Assembly: GCA_013433145.1 (NCBI GenBank)
Contig: CM024183.1
Location: 6,925,703 to 6,989,702, forward strand
Length of the DNA: 64,000 nucleotides
Source: Ascaris suum
Lineage: Eukaryota > Nematoda > Chromadorea > Rhabditida > Ascarididae
Reading direction: 5' to 3'
Shown here one piece after another: positions 49,642-63,900 of this stretch; the stretch's first letter is position 1, and every line of letters begins with the position of its first letter. The position numbers and the translations under genes were made by a program. The notes under the pieces are model-generated. The model was not told the DNA's origin. It searched no databases and was given only the letters and a program-made list of their open reading frames with translations.

Positions 49642-50663
49642 CGTATTGCTGGCAATAGAAGATGCATTTGATTTATCACCTTATGGGATTAATTCTTCGG
49701 AATTGAAAAGTTAATTCATGAGAGGTGATGTTGATACGTTTCGATGGACGAAAATAATTAAGCTTGCGTTGAATAATTAAGGTCAGGAGCTATAGTGAAA
49801 GCTTTTAGCAAGTGAAATATTTGCTTAGATTTTTCGATAGGATGTTTGTTCAATTCATGCATTTTCGTTTACGACTTTTGATATCCTATGCGCTTAACGG
49901 CATCAATGAAGCCCTATCAGCGAACGACATTATAAGAGGAAAAATTTCACTGAAAATGAAAAATAGCTTTCAGAGAAAGAAGATCGAAACAATTGGAGGT
50001 AGATAATGTGTAAGGAATGTTCGTGCGGCTGTCAATAAGGTGATGTGAATGAAATGCATTAAAATAATTGAAATTTTTATCAGCTAATATGGCTTAGGCT
50101 TATTGACGCATCGTCATATCATCTCAATAATTTCCTTTCCTATTTGAATGCCAAGTTATAATGAAAGTGGCAGTTGGTCTATTAAGCTTTAACGTTGCTT
50201 CTCCTTGTTTCAATTTTTCATTTATTTTATTTTGAAGCTTTAATGAATGATTCAATCTATTCATTCTTATTCGACCTATGTCGAGATGATACTCCGCATT
50301 AACATATATCATTTCCCATCTAAAAATACAAATGGGGTATGTTTCACTCTACTTTATTTACTTACTTTAATCGATTAAGTAATTCATTACGAATAAATGT
50401 CTCTTCATATCACTACCACTTCCGTTTAGCTGAAGTTGTGAGGTAGCATGAAGGAGAGGGCTTAGACTCATCTCCTGCCCATCGGATACTGACGAGTCGA
50501 TTCATTGTTGTTCCACTCAAGAGGATAGTTCCGATTTGCTATGAGCTGATTGCTATTCCTCTACATCACTATCATCTAGGTGCATGAGGTAACGAAACTT
50601 CAATCACTGCGACTCTTATGTTATTATCATTGCATCACCAGTACTAGAGTTACGGCACGATGA

Positions 50664-50712
50664 AATAGAATAGAATAGAATAGAATAGAATAGATAGAAC
50701 AGAATAGAATAA
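50664..50712 (+). repeat. (AATAG)n pentanucleotide repeat
   Basis: About nine units of AATAG/GAATA with one shortened and one substituted unit near the end. Confidence 0.9.
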
Positions 50713-52756
50713 TTCATTTCTTCGAGAGATCATTGACTGTTGAAAGCCAACAAATCTAGCACAAGGTTTATTGTAAAAGCATTAAATGATGCGAAATACG
50801 AGTTTTCTAAGCTACTAACAGGCTACGATATAAGTGAGCATTGATGAAGCATTTCTGTGCAGTATTTAGCACCAAAGGCAAATGTACCCAGTGGTCATCT
50901 CGTGGCTTGACCATTCAGATGCTAAGTGATTCTCAACTTGAATCTCTTTTTTTTCGAACGTCAATCTCATTTCGCTTTATAGGTAGTATTGGTACTCTGG
51001 AGTGATCCCTCTTGACCTCTATACTAGAGCACCTAGATACTCCGTTGCCTCTTTTTCTGCATTTTTGCACCATTCTTTTGAAAATTCGATGTTTTCTGCG
51101 TTTCGATGCGACATTTCTAATATTAGTGCGAAATGTATGGCGGGATTTGCTGCAACGTCTGTGGGATTCTTTTTGCCGCATTGAAAGTCTTATTGAAACG
51201 ACTTTTCCAACGTATATCTTTTGTGAATTGCACAAATTAAAATATAAATGAGCTTGTTAAGCGGCTAGAAGGGGATTTGAAGTAAAACTTCAGCTAAAGT
51301 GGTTATAAGTGATAGTGGGGAGATGAATGAAGACCAACAATTGAAATTGAATACCTCTTTGCAATTAAAATAAAGTATCTAGAGGTGCCTACAGATGAGG
51401 CGAAAAGTCCCATGCACATTGAACGTTATTTTTTCTTGCAGTTCAAGTGAAACGAGAGAATAATTTTTGCATAAATTATTCGATGAAGAAGAGATGCTTT
51501 TTTTTTGTTCCTGTTAATAACATATGTAGATTTTTTTTTCATATGATGTCATCAAATTATCGATTTGAGATTGCATTCATTAATTTCTGTCTTTAAATTT
51601 CCTTCCCACTATTTCTTTTTTTCTTTCTCTTTGTTTTTCTCATTTATTAGGCAATATTGTAATTCGATATTTGCATTATTTCATATTCATCATATGAGCA
51701 TCGAATAACTACACTATTGCTTATCGCACGTAATTGAGCATTGTGCTCAAAGATATTTGAATTGTGGGAACTTGTGTCTGTGGGATTCTTGTGATGGAGA
51801 GTTAATGCAAATAGTGGTCGACGATTAAAGGCCGATCGCAGAAATCCCTGAATAGGATGGAAAGGAAACACAGAAGTGACTTTTATGATGGCCTGAAATG
51901 CATGAGTTGTTTTCATGAGATATTCAATTTTTTATAATATAGAGGTGAATTGTTAATGAGCGTTCTAGTGATGTTACCTATATGAGTATGCAATAATATG
52001 GAAGTTTTTCTCTATGCACGATATTTTCCACTGTAGAATGACAGGAATTAGGACGCTATTAAATTGTAAAGGAATGATATTCACTATAGGATCAACACTT
52101 CGAATAATCACTTTGTTCAATCGACTTCGAGAAAAGATCTCTTCTTTTTTTTACCTCAGAAAAATTTACATAGAAATTTGCATAACTATTTGTCGACATT
52201 TTCATCAGAATGAACGAAAAATTTTTCTTATGGAAAGATTTGCATAAATGCTCGTTTGCATTAGAATGTATAATGCATTATTGCGTACATTTTATCAATT
52301 GTTCTCAATTGCGGCGGAAATTATTTCACTTGGATAAACGGTAACTGAAAAACTTCACTTGACAATAAAATGCTTGCTATATTTCCTCCGTTATTAAAGA
52401 TCTAAGCATTTAGAGTATAATCATCCATAATAGTATTTATTGGCATTGAAGAAATTCCATCATTGCATTTCCTCCTCCCCCCTCCCCCCCCCCCCAAAAA
52501 AAAATTCTCTTCTTATTCATTTTTAAGTCGATAGAGTAATTTGAAATTATACTCATTATTTTCCTAGAAACTAGAAAAAAAATTCTTTCTTGATTGAACA
52601 TATTTTCGAGTGGGTAAAAATAAGTTCAATAGATTTTACAATGACATTTTAAAGTCTCTACTCGATACTTTAGTCACATTACGTGAATAAATGGCTCTAT
52701 GATATGAAAATAAAACGAAAAATTTCCTCGTTGTTTGTGAGTTTAAATTCGAGAAC

Positions 52757-52892
52757 GTAATTAGTACTGAGCATTTTTTTTCCTTTTTATTATAGTAATT
52801 AGTACTGAGCATTTGTAGATCTAATAATTTCCTTTTTTTCCTTCAGTATATATGGATATTATAGTAATTAGTACTGAGCATTTGTAGATCTA
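52757..52892 (+). repeat. Three copies of a 20-base word
   Basis: GTAATTAGTACTGAGCATTT occurs at 52,757, 52,795 and 52,864. The last two copies share longer flanks (TATTATAGTAATTAG before, GTAGATCT after), which suggests a local tandem duplication followed by insertion of T-rich DNA. Confidence 0.85.
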
Positions 52893-55564
52893 CTCTATAA
52901 TGAGGTGTTATTGGCTATCCAATGCTATTCGAAATACTGCGGAAATAAAGATCCTATTTAGATGTCATTGAATTGATTTCCTTGTTTTTTCATGATCAAC
53001 AAATTCCTGCGTTATAGTAGCCTAGCATACAATCGAATTTCGCGTATGAAGAATATTTTGTTGTTGGAAATCCGACGTACTTTTTGATGAGATATCGCTT
53101 ATTTGCTCTTATTACAGCATAGAATGCAGCATTAATTCGCAACATCTTTATTTTTGCATCACTGAGCTTGTTGATATACTTCAGTTGTGATGATTACTTT
53201 AAAAAAATTTGTTTCTGATTTGTATGTTTTACTTCAGCCTTCTAATTGTACCTATACTTTTACCTAGAAGTAAGGGGCAAAAATGCGTACTAATTTGCTG
53301 AACTTGAAGCGCGCACATAAAGAATGACGAGACCCAATTTGCAATTAGCGCCATGAAGAAAGAGTTCGTTATCGTATTAGGAGATTTCTTAAATCTATAC
53401 ATGACATCGAGAACGTTAACGATGACTTTTTTATTGCTCATAAGAGCGATGAAATCGACCTCGTGACCTCAGGATCAGCCGATGCGATCAATTACATTAG
53501 ACGGCTATGTGACCAAAGATCATATTAGGTGACTTGAAAAAAACTGTATACGCCGTTACTCTCCTCTTCATCCTAATATACGACTAGCAGACTGCTCCAA
53601 AATGTGAGGTCCTTGAACATTTGTCGAGCGAACACACCATGAATAATGAAGATAGATGCTAACAAGTGTATTCTTATCGTGCTTAGTGAACAAAAAAATT
53701 CCGTCATTTTCTATGACTTTCATGTGGCAGATCTGAAGGTAATATCGAAGATGCGCCATGCAGACGACTTGTTCCCAAACATATAGGATGCATTTGGCTA
53801 GAAACTTGAAATGGCAAGTGATAATCAACTAGGTTGTGTGCGCAAATTGGGCCGAACAACAATGCATGGACTGACGTATGATACTTCACCGGCGATACAA
53901 CGATGACATTTTGAATACTACTGCATCGAAATGTGCAACCAGTAAACATAGGCAGCTACACACGCATAAACAGGGAGATACATAACATTGAGCGTTGTCT
54001 ACTCTATTTCGACACCGGATTACTTACGACTGAAGGTTCCTTGGAATCCGGATGGTACCGGAAACGAATCAGGAGGACTTCATTCCTTCATAGTGACTCA
54101 GCTTACTCAAAAGACACTAAAAAAATGAGGTTCAAAATTATGGTACGATCATCAGAGAAGAATCGCAAAGAACGCTTATAACAAATTTCTCTCCGCCTCA
54201 GCGGCTCTTTAGGTTCATTTCATTACTGATGCATTTATTCATATGATAAGAAAAGTGTTCGCTATGGTAAGGTAAGTATGAACGCTGTTGAGAAATAAGT
54301 CTCCGAATTCAATGGAAAATTTGTTTTTTTTTTGACTGCAACTTCATGACTGCAGTTATACCGGAAATTTTCAAGGTTTGCATGAGAATCAACGTTGGAA
54401 CGCAAAGGAAGCAGCACATAAGATGGAACATTACCAGCGCTCTTTATTCTAAACTGACCACATCCGTTGTTTACAAGTTTGAGCACTACCCTTTTGATAG
54501 GCGCTAGTATCGCATGAGAACTCGATAGAGTTCACATGCGTAATTCGCACGGATTTCACCGAGGAAAAATGCATTGTAATGTCGTTGCACATAAGTGCAA
54601 AATTTCAAGAAGTAACATCAAAGAGGTGTTGCTAATCCACCAACGAAATCGGCATGTGAATATTCGCAAAAAAAATACCCGACACGTTGAGATTTATTAG
54701 ACCCTCCGGCTAAATTGTTAATGCTTTTTCTTATCATCGTTGTTTCGTCATATATTTCATCTCTCTTTAGTTTATGCATGAAGTAGGAGGATCTTTTTAT
54801 TCTGGATTAGACAGCATTCGGACCTTCGGAAGCAAGGATGTTCTTCTCTTAATGAAGGAATGTCTAGCGATGACCGGTGGCCTATGCTTTCCTCTGATCC
54901 GCAACAAATTTCCAACAATTCTCCGAATGGGTGGTGCAGTCTCACTTGATAATTTCATTTTTAGAGCTATATTTAATTTCTTACTCGCAATTGCAATGAA
55001 GATATTTTCCTCCTTATTTTTGAGAAGGGACCTTCCTCACCTTGTGCTGTTCTACGGAATTGAATTTACTGGATCAGAAACTGCGAAGGGGCTTTTAGAG
55101 TGAAATGTGAACGGTTCACTCCGGCCAAAGGCATTCAAATGGAATCGAATTTTGCTCATAACCGAGAAACTAAAACTGATGAGCAGGGAATTTCACTGGA
55201 CAAAAGTGACGATTTCCACTCGCATGAGAAACGTCGCTGAAAGAATTTTTCTACGACTATAGCATAGAAACTTATTCTACCAATGCGGCCATATTTCCTA
55301 GAATTGTATTTCAGCAGCAATTTATATTCATAGATTTTATGAAATGCTATTGTTTTATGATACTTAGAGCAGCATAGGGCTGGAATATATAGGATAATCG
55401 CATAGAATCGTCTATATGCAAAGACGATGTCATTTTTACTGCATTAAAGATTTTTATTTTTCTCATGCGAGAGAAAAATTTCATAAGCAATCAACCAGTT
55501 GAGCGAACTTTGCTTTTACATGCGCAATTAGTGGGAAAAACTTTCGTAAAACTCTACGACATTC

Positions 55565-55692
55565 CGTGCACATTTGTATGCGTGCTTGCGTATGTGTCTG
55601 TGTGCACCATACGTGTGTATGTGTATATTGTGGATATGTGCGTCACTTGTTCGCCTGTCCGTCTGCGTGTATGTGTGTGCATATATCCGTCG
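55565..55692 (+). repeat. Imperfect TG-rich tract
   Basis: A run of TGTG/TATG/CGTG words with interruptions, a degenerate (TG)n microsatellite. The open frame through it is not taken as coding. Confidence 0.7.
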
Positions 55693-56962
55693 ATATATGT
55701 CCGATATGCAAAAACTACTACGATGAAATTGCGCGTTTATAATGTGCACGATGAAGCAATTTTATGCTAGCATTTTCTTTCAATCAATCATTTTTTTTTG
55801 TTACTTACCGGTGTTTTAGTGTCACTTTTTTTGCATACTCTATTCATATTTAAGTGCGTTTCAAAATTAGGAGCCTAAAGTCGTATGTGAAATGCACCCT
55901 TATGCAATCGATCGCTGATACATTAGACATTATGAGTTGTAATTCTCCTGTTTTTTTTAATTTTTCGTGAAGAAATCTCGACTCCATAGAAAATTAGAAA
56001 CTTAAGCTTATTAATCGTTTCGGCTATTGAACTCGAACTTTTCCACAGTTTATGAATCGTTATCGTTAATTGTTAAAAATTAGATCTTTTCAAAAATTTT
56101 TTTCTTTTTTCACTTAAGAACAACTCCTTCAATTGGATTAATTATTAATTTATTTATACCCGAGGGGAAATTTTTACAATGGAATTTCTTATTTTAGATT
56201 ACTTTTGATTTCGTTTCGATTTTCGAAAGATCATCTAGTAATACTTCAATGATAAAACTGTTACAAATGAATCGGACTAAACATTTTAATACTTATTTTA
56301 ATGTCTTAATTCCATTTATCATCTCTTTCACGCTCAACAATTTCTCTCATTTACACTGAACATTCATCGAGTATTTTCGTAGATTGATCGGTTGTATAGA
56401 ATATCTTTCGTTCTTCTGTTTCAATCCGTACTCACAAATATTTTACTATTTATTCTCGTTGTTTATTTAGCGTTTTCGTTCACCTCAAAATACTAACTAA
56501 AATATTGTCTATAGCAGTGAAATGATCTTTCTCTTGGATACGTAAGAAAAAGCGGATGAATTAGCGAAAAAAAACCTATTAATAAAGTACGGCCAAAAAT
56601 GTCAGGACGAAATCCAAATAGAGGGATAACGAACTTAATATGCTAGACGAATAATTGTTCTTGAGCCTATTGATGCGAGATGGCTCATAAACGAAGAAAC
56701 GTTGTGTGCTTCTCCGATCTAATGAAGGAGCTCATTCCAACTTCGGACATCTCTGAACTGGAAGATATGAAAGACATCGTTCGCATAGCAGGTTTTCCAC
56801 ATTATATGATGAGAAGGGGTCGACGCTGAAGCTGATCGAGCAGCGTGAAGAGGCCTTCTAGAGGTACATCAGGAAGAACATTTAACAACGAGGTACATCG
56901 GGAAGAACAATTCTAAAACATCGTTCCACATCAATCTCTTCATTCGATGACACTCCAACAAT

Positions 56963-57726
56963 TCAAGATGAAGTACTCCTAATATATCGTCGCATCGAGA
57001 ATATGTATTCTTTTAGGTATCCAACAATTCTTGTATCGCTCATAAGGTATGGGGAGCATAACTGCTGACAAAATTTCATAATGGGATGGGAGTACACCAC
57101 ATACGACGCATTACGATAATGTTCAATGCATTTGTGCTGCAAAGTACGCAAAATAACGTTGGCCATTCTTAGCACTTTTGCAGCAATTTCAATGCAGTGT
57201 AACTTCGAGCGCAAATCCGAATGCACATTTATTCCGAAATTATGGATTCTATCTTCCGCAGATGGCAAATCTTCCTCATTCAACGGTAACGAAGCACTCC
57301 GAATGATGCCTGATATGAGGATCCATGCACTTCCCATACGAAACGTCTAGAGCTACCAAGATTTTGTTCATCCATTGAAGGCATTTTGCGAAACGTGAGA
57401 TTGATAGCGGGATTATGCAAGATTATTTTTGCATTTAATTTTTCAAGCGGATCATTTTCGAATCACTTGCGAACAATTTGCGAGCATTTTTTTAGGTTAT
57501 CAAATACCTATTTTCTATACAACATGAATAGGAACGTATCAAGCACGCTACCATGATGAACATAGCTGATTATATGACGATACCTGGGAAATGAACCTCC
57601 TATTTCAACAGTGAAATAATATTCGATAAGAAAACGTTTCGCCCACATGAAAATCGATATACAAATCGCGATAAGATGGTGAATCTGCGATCGCAAACAA
57701 CGTGTCGAATGCTTGAGTATGCTCAA
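56963..57726 (-). mobile_element. CR1/Jockey-type LINE reverse transcriptase relic
   Basis: Minus-strand frames show the end of a non-LTR reverse transcriptase. At 57,726-57,508 the words SFPRYRHIISYVHHGSVLDTFLFML match the S...VxSGVPQGSVLGPLLFLxY motif, with the PQ altered. After a degraded part, 57,337-56,963 has FGINVHSDL, HCIEIAAKVLRMANVILR and KFCQQLCSPYL, matching the DLGVxxSxDL, CxxIxxKAxxRAN and EFCSxVWSPYL region downstream of the core. Frameshifts and the altered core show it is dead. The endonuclease part and the 3' end are not seen. Confidence 0.75.
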
Positions 57727-57883
57727 CTCATATTACATTAATATCTATAATCGAATGAAATGGCAATAATTGAATCACTTGCCGATATTGTTAGCTGTGA
57801 AATAGTTGATCGACCTCATAAAATCCCATACTTATTACGGCTAGTTAGGTTGTTGTTCGGCAGATACTTAAGCAAGCTGTTCC

Positions 57884-57965
57884 TTGATGCTTTGATCGGT
57901 CATCTTGATGACTGTAATATGGAGCTCTATACTACAGTCATCAAGATGACCGATCAAAGCATCAA
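57884..57965. repeat. Near-perfect 82-base palindrome (hairpin)
   Basis: Arms of 33 bases (57,884-57,916 and 57,933-57,965) are perfectly complementary. The 16-base centre continues pairing after one A-C mismatch and one possible G-T pair down to a GAGCTC-like core. Transcribed, it would form a very stable stem with almost no loop. Confidence 0.95.
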
Positions 57966-60900
57966 CGTTAAGTTCTTCGGTATAAAAAGCACTCGAGGCT
58001 ACTGCAAAGCTCTTTGCTTTGATATCGTTTACTCAGCAATAATATTTTGAGATAATTTCAACTGAAAACGCTCATTTAAACTTCATATAATTTTCTACCA
58101 TCTTATTTTTGAATATTTCTTTTAATATATTCGAATTTCAGCTTTAAAAAAAAATTTCTTTTTCGTTTTTGTTTATATTTGATCTATTTGAGATGTTTTA
58201 CATTTTTTGTATTCTTTTTATTAACGATTTTTTTTTCAGATTATTGTTGCCTATAGACTTTTAACAGCGCTAAATTCACATTATTCAGGCGGCAATCCAT
58301 CAAACTCCTTTCGTATATTCTCGTCGGATTTAGTATACTCTAACAACTTTATATATATTTTGGAATTGTTGTGCACTTTTTGTTAAAAAGTTACACACAT
58401 CCAGAAGATTCGGCAATCCCGACTAGCGGCTCAATTCCTACAGATAGTTTTTTTTTCGGCTTGAAATTCGATCAATCCGATTTCTAGAATGGAAAATTCG
58501 TGCAATTTAACGCCGGAGGAGTTGTTCGATGCCTCCATTCTTATTGGTTCTAAAAAATTCCTACCGATTATTCATAGCAATCAATTTGTAAGGGAATCTG
58601 TGGATGTATTATGCATTTCATTCAGCTTAATTATGCATTATTCGGCTGTATGATTATTAAGTTTGTGATGATGCGCAGTTGGTTAGATGAATTTTGCAAG
58701 TCGATATGAAGTGCTTGTTGGACTAGCCGAGAATTAGCAAAGAATCCCATTATTGTTAAGGAAGTGGCAAACGACGGACTCTAACGTTAAGCTTGAGGTA
58801 ACCATTGTCACATGAAGCATAATGGGAAGATTCGTATTAGTTATGCGTAGATGATCATTTCGTTTTTCTTTGTCTTTCGTTCTCTCATTTGTTGCCACTT
58901 ATAACACAGTTGTTTTATTTAGGCTTTCCATAGGAAATTTATTACAAAATGGTGAACTACATGAAATGTGCAATTTCCCTTTTTTTCTTTCACGCAATAT
59001 CTCTTTCCAGGCAATCTTCTCTTCTTTGAAGCATCCCACCATTATGTTATACGGTTTTTGCCCACTTCAGAGAAAACTACTTTCATTCCTTTCTCACGTC
59101 TGCTTAAATCTCATGCGAATTGTCTTTCATAACGCATCCATCATAATATTTTTTAGCTTCATTAATTGTGATAACTTCGAAGATTTCTATACTTTTCCAC
59201 ATTGGGGACGTTGATAGCATTGAACATTCTCGGTAACAATCATTTTGCCGGCAAAGATGTCATCGCCTACCGTTGAATTTCCAACTTTGGATAATCAAAG
59301 CTCAGCAATTCTAATCTTTATTTCATTCACTTTAATGAAATTTATTCATTGATTTTATTTTTCATACCAACTTTTGAATATTAGGTTTTATTCATCGTTT
59401 CTATGCGCAGTTTATACTGTTCTCAACCGTCTGTTTTTTCTTTTTTTCATCGAAATTTAACGTATTCTCTCATATTCTTGCAATAATCGTTGCACACTTA
59501 TTAAATCACACGTATTCTCATCTAAGCTATGAAATTTTAATCAACTCTACGATATTGCATCTTTTTTTTTGCTGCAATCAAACTTTCTATAAATTGAAAC
59601 ACATATTTCTTTTCACGAATATTAGCTCTACCTTTTTTCTCTGTACACCTTTTTTATATTTTGCCATAAGGTATTCATTATAACTCCACTAATGACATAT
59701 ATTATGTTCATTCTTCAAAATTTTATAAGCACATAATTGAGGCGTTACAAATGTATTTTTTTTTTCAAAATGGAATTTATTCGATGCTGCATTCGATGAC
59801 GTCGAAAAATTCACTGAAATTGAACAATATATAACTGATTTTTAATGCATTTTTTTTGGCGAAATTTCAAAAATTCGACCATTCTGAAAGATCCAAATTT
59901 TACACGCGAACAAAATTATTTCATTACGGAAATTATATTATCCTACGCATTTGAACTTTTCAATATCACCAGAATTGCGTTTTTTTTTTTTAATTTCCAG
60001 AGTTTTGTTGACTGATAGTTTGTTCGGACGATCTGTCTAGGACGTTAAATTTTCAGAGTCGTGCAAGAATTATCAACGCGTAAATGGATAAATTGTAAAG
60101 AAAAATTCATTCGACTCCATTTGCTAGCAAATCTGGTTGAAGAGACTCAGAACGTTAAGCTTCAACTTTATTATTGATCATTGACAACCGGGTGTATACT
60201 TCATGACGCTGTATCATAAAAGTGAACATAGAGTTTCTAGGTGAAGCGAGCGGAAAAAAAAGCCTACTGAAGCCACGGTAACGAAAAAGCATCTTCAATG
60301 ACTTCTTTCTGAGTCTATTTCTTCGATCAAAAACTATCACCTTTATTGATTGTGAATTATGCATTGTTTTTGATGCTGACCAGGTTGCAAACATGCTCGA
60401 TATATTGTTGTCTTAATGCTTATTTCATAATATAAAACAAACTTAAAGCGACTGTCTGTATATGGTCAGCATTGTTCGATTAATGCAGTTCAGTACAACG
60501 AATAAACGTAGAAAAAAAGCTGTGAGAGCAGCAGTAGTACACCTTTTCACCTCTGAAATCCCTCTAACGCACGTATTTCACGTTAGGTGATGGACAAGTG
60601 AGTTTCAAATGCACAATTTCATAGGCTGCAATCCGCCTGTCAATGGTTGTCACTGCCGCCGATCAGTGCGTTTGTGTATGAAAATTGTTGACAGCCTCGA
60701 AGAAAGAACATAGGCAGTAAGTGAATCAGAGAGGCAATGAATCGGTACAGTTGGCCACTATATGAAAATTCATTTATTTACAATCAGTGTTTTTTGATTA
60801 GAGTGAAGTAAATAAGCCGCTGAGAAATTTCGTTAAAAATCCAGCAAAGCCATCGTTTTATCTCGATACGACGAATAAGAAATCAGTGTTTTTGTTTGCC

Positions 60901-63900
60901 ACAAAAACTTGACTGACTAAATTTAGCTCACTTTCGAAAATGCTTTTCTCCTCAGTAAAAAATTTCTGTTCTTATGTAAGCCTCTTTTCGATTATTGAAC
61001 CATAATGGTTGTTTCGCAAACATTCTTCGACTCTCAGACCGTTTCAGTCGACGATCCAAAAAAGTCAATTCAGTGGGATTTATTCAATGCAATATTTACT
61101 CTCAGGGTCACTTCTATTGTTTTTGTTCTGTATTCAGCGCCTCATTGAGGAATTATGGCTACGCCACTACTAAAATAAAGCTAAGGATCTGTACACTTGT
61201 AGCCTTCCCAGGAAGGGACGATTGGAACCAGAAGCCATTCGGAAAGAGGGGAGCTGTTCGATTTCACTAATGCGCCTGAACCCGATATACATGCAAAATA
61301 GATTTCACTATAAATCTTGTTGAGTCTAATATGAGGGGACTGTGAAATTTTCAGGCGCCCCAAACTGGTCCGACTGAACTTCTGTAATTAGCCAAGTTGG
61401 AAAGAACCAAGGCAATCTGTTATTTCTTGCCAACGACGCCTATTATTCGTCGTTTTGATGTATTTTAGCTTCTGCTTCTCGTAGATGAAATACGACTACG
61501 AACTATATCCGCTGACCGTCTTAACTGAACTGATAAACGATAGAGTATTTGTTGTGGTTTTCATAAGGCATTAGCATTTGAGCGTTGTTCGACTTGCTGC
61601 AGTGGAGTGGCCAGCGCCGAAAATTGAAAAAAATTTCATTAGCATTTCAAGTGTGTCCATGAGGTACTCTACTCTTGAGTTTAAATTTTGCTCCAAAATC
61701 TCCTCTTGTGCACTTGCCTCGCCTTCTTATCCTTGTTCCTAGCGCAATCACCTCAACAGTCGACATAAGAAGTTGTACTACTCACTTGATCAAGTCATGT
61801 ACGAAGTTGCCTCCTTCGTCCTATGAAAAATTCAATGTATTTTCATCTAATTTAATTTTTTTTTTGCGATAGTCCCATAGATAGATAGTACTTTAGGGTA
61901 ATCGTTGAACAGAAAATTTTCTTATACTTTATGTACATTTGGATTCAGCGAGCACTTGATGCGCTAATATGATGGCTGCTCTTTCAGCTTTGCTTTCATA
62001 GAAAGGCGATGGATAAGTAGGCTCCTGACAGGTAAATGGTTAAGGTCAGCGAAGTATTCAAGTATTGAATAGATTAGCAACTAACCGTTCTCTTCATCCG
62101 ACGCTTGAAAGTGATTTTTGTAAAACCGATTATGTCTTATTTTACGCTTTTTAAGAGGTTATATTTTCTTGCTATTAGTTGTCATTGCATTTGATCATTT
62201 TTTCGACGATGCTGTTATCTTTTGCATGGCAGTCATCGTTACTTCGGGAATATAACTTCATCCTCAGCGCATGTCAAGAAGTTCCTGAAAGTCGAGTTTG
62301 ATCTTCTGATATTGCATGTCTCTCTCTTCGTTTTCTGTAGAGAAGAGATGAGCGCTATCTGCAAATAGTTAAGAAATATTTTCCATGGTGAAATCCATCA
62401 AAAAGCCACATTCTATCGTCTACTTTTGATTTACTTCTACGTTCGATTGTTGCGCAATAAAACTCTTCTATAGGTGGATACACACCAATCTTATGATGGA
62501 TGTAAATCTGCTTCTCACAATTCTCGTATAGGAGTTCCATATGAAGTTTAACTAAACGAATTTTGTGATTTGCATCTAGTTTCTGCTCGGTTATTCCTTC
62601 GCGTCGCTCATTTCAAAACTTTTCCTCAACTTTCACTACTTATTGCATACAATACATTTACATTCTTATAGAGCAAATAAAGGTTTGATGCAGGACTTAA
62701 TATGCAAAATTTCGATGCAAAATTTTTAGAAGCTACTTGAAAACATGGAACATGAAGGGTTTCGCGGGGGAAAATTACCTACGGGATAGTCGATTGCTTA
62801 GGTCAAAGGTCAGTGGATTGATCAGGATGTTTTCAATGTGCTAAACGGAAGCACACATACGCACTTGCATGTTTCCTTACCCAAGGATCCACAATAAAGG
62901 AATCTTTATCGTGAATAAAATAAAGTTCAGTTGTTTTAGAAACGCATATGTCAACTAATCTGACTTATAGCATAGAGTGTTCTATCCTCAAAATTTAAAT
63001 AATGCTACTCTTCTAGGCGGCTATTTATAACATAGGAATTGACGCTGCGGTCATCGCAATGGTCATCTGATAAGAACCGCTCAATTGAACGTAAACTAAA
63101 CTTTTTGATTTGAATGAGCTATAGAAAGAAATTATTTGTAAATTAGGCAATCACTACATATCATTTTTAAGCACATGAATTTGATAACAGCTCCAACCAA
63201 CATTCTCGACGCATACACGTTGTTCGACGTCTACAGTGAAACCTAATGCAGAAGATAAACTAATAGAGACCTTTATTTCTGAGAGTTGTTTCACTAACCG
63301 GTCAATGTATGGGAGAGATGAAAAAACCCATGGCTTTTACCCATTTCGCGCACGAGCCAATTCGGTATGCTGAACTATAACAGATGAAGAACAAGTATCT
63401 ATTGTTATCGTTCCCTTCCCTCATCGCTTCCCTTCATCATCAGATACAGTTCATAGAAAATTCAAAAGAAATTGCAATTCTTCGGATTTATTCGTTTTAC
63501 GTCTGATAGGAAAACACTTCATCCAACAATTGTTTCATTCGTTCAAGACGTTTCGCTCTTTTATTTTAAAATTTAAACACACCATTAATTTAAATCTTTA
63601 TTTTAATTCTTCTAATTTAAATTTAATTTGAAGAGATATCGCCATTGATGTATAGGATATTTTTTTCGATATTATGGCAATGAAATAGTTCTTCCATATT
63701 AATAAGCTATTAATAAACAATTGGAGAGTTTCATTAAATAGTCATCATCCGCATCTCATACAAGTGACTTTAATGGATATTCTCATTTTATGATTGATGT
63801 TCCGTAGAGATCAACAAGAGGATGAATAACAAAGAAGACGGTATAAGATGGGCTTTATGTAAGAATTGTATCTGTTATCGAAAATCCTCTTATATTACTT

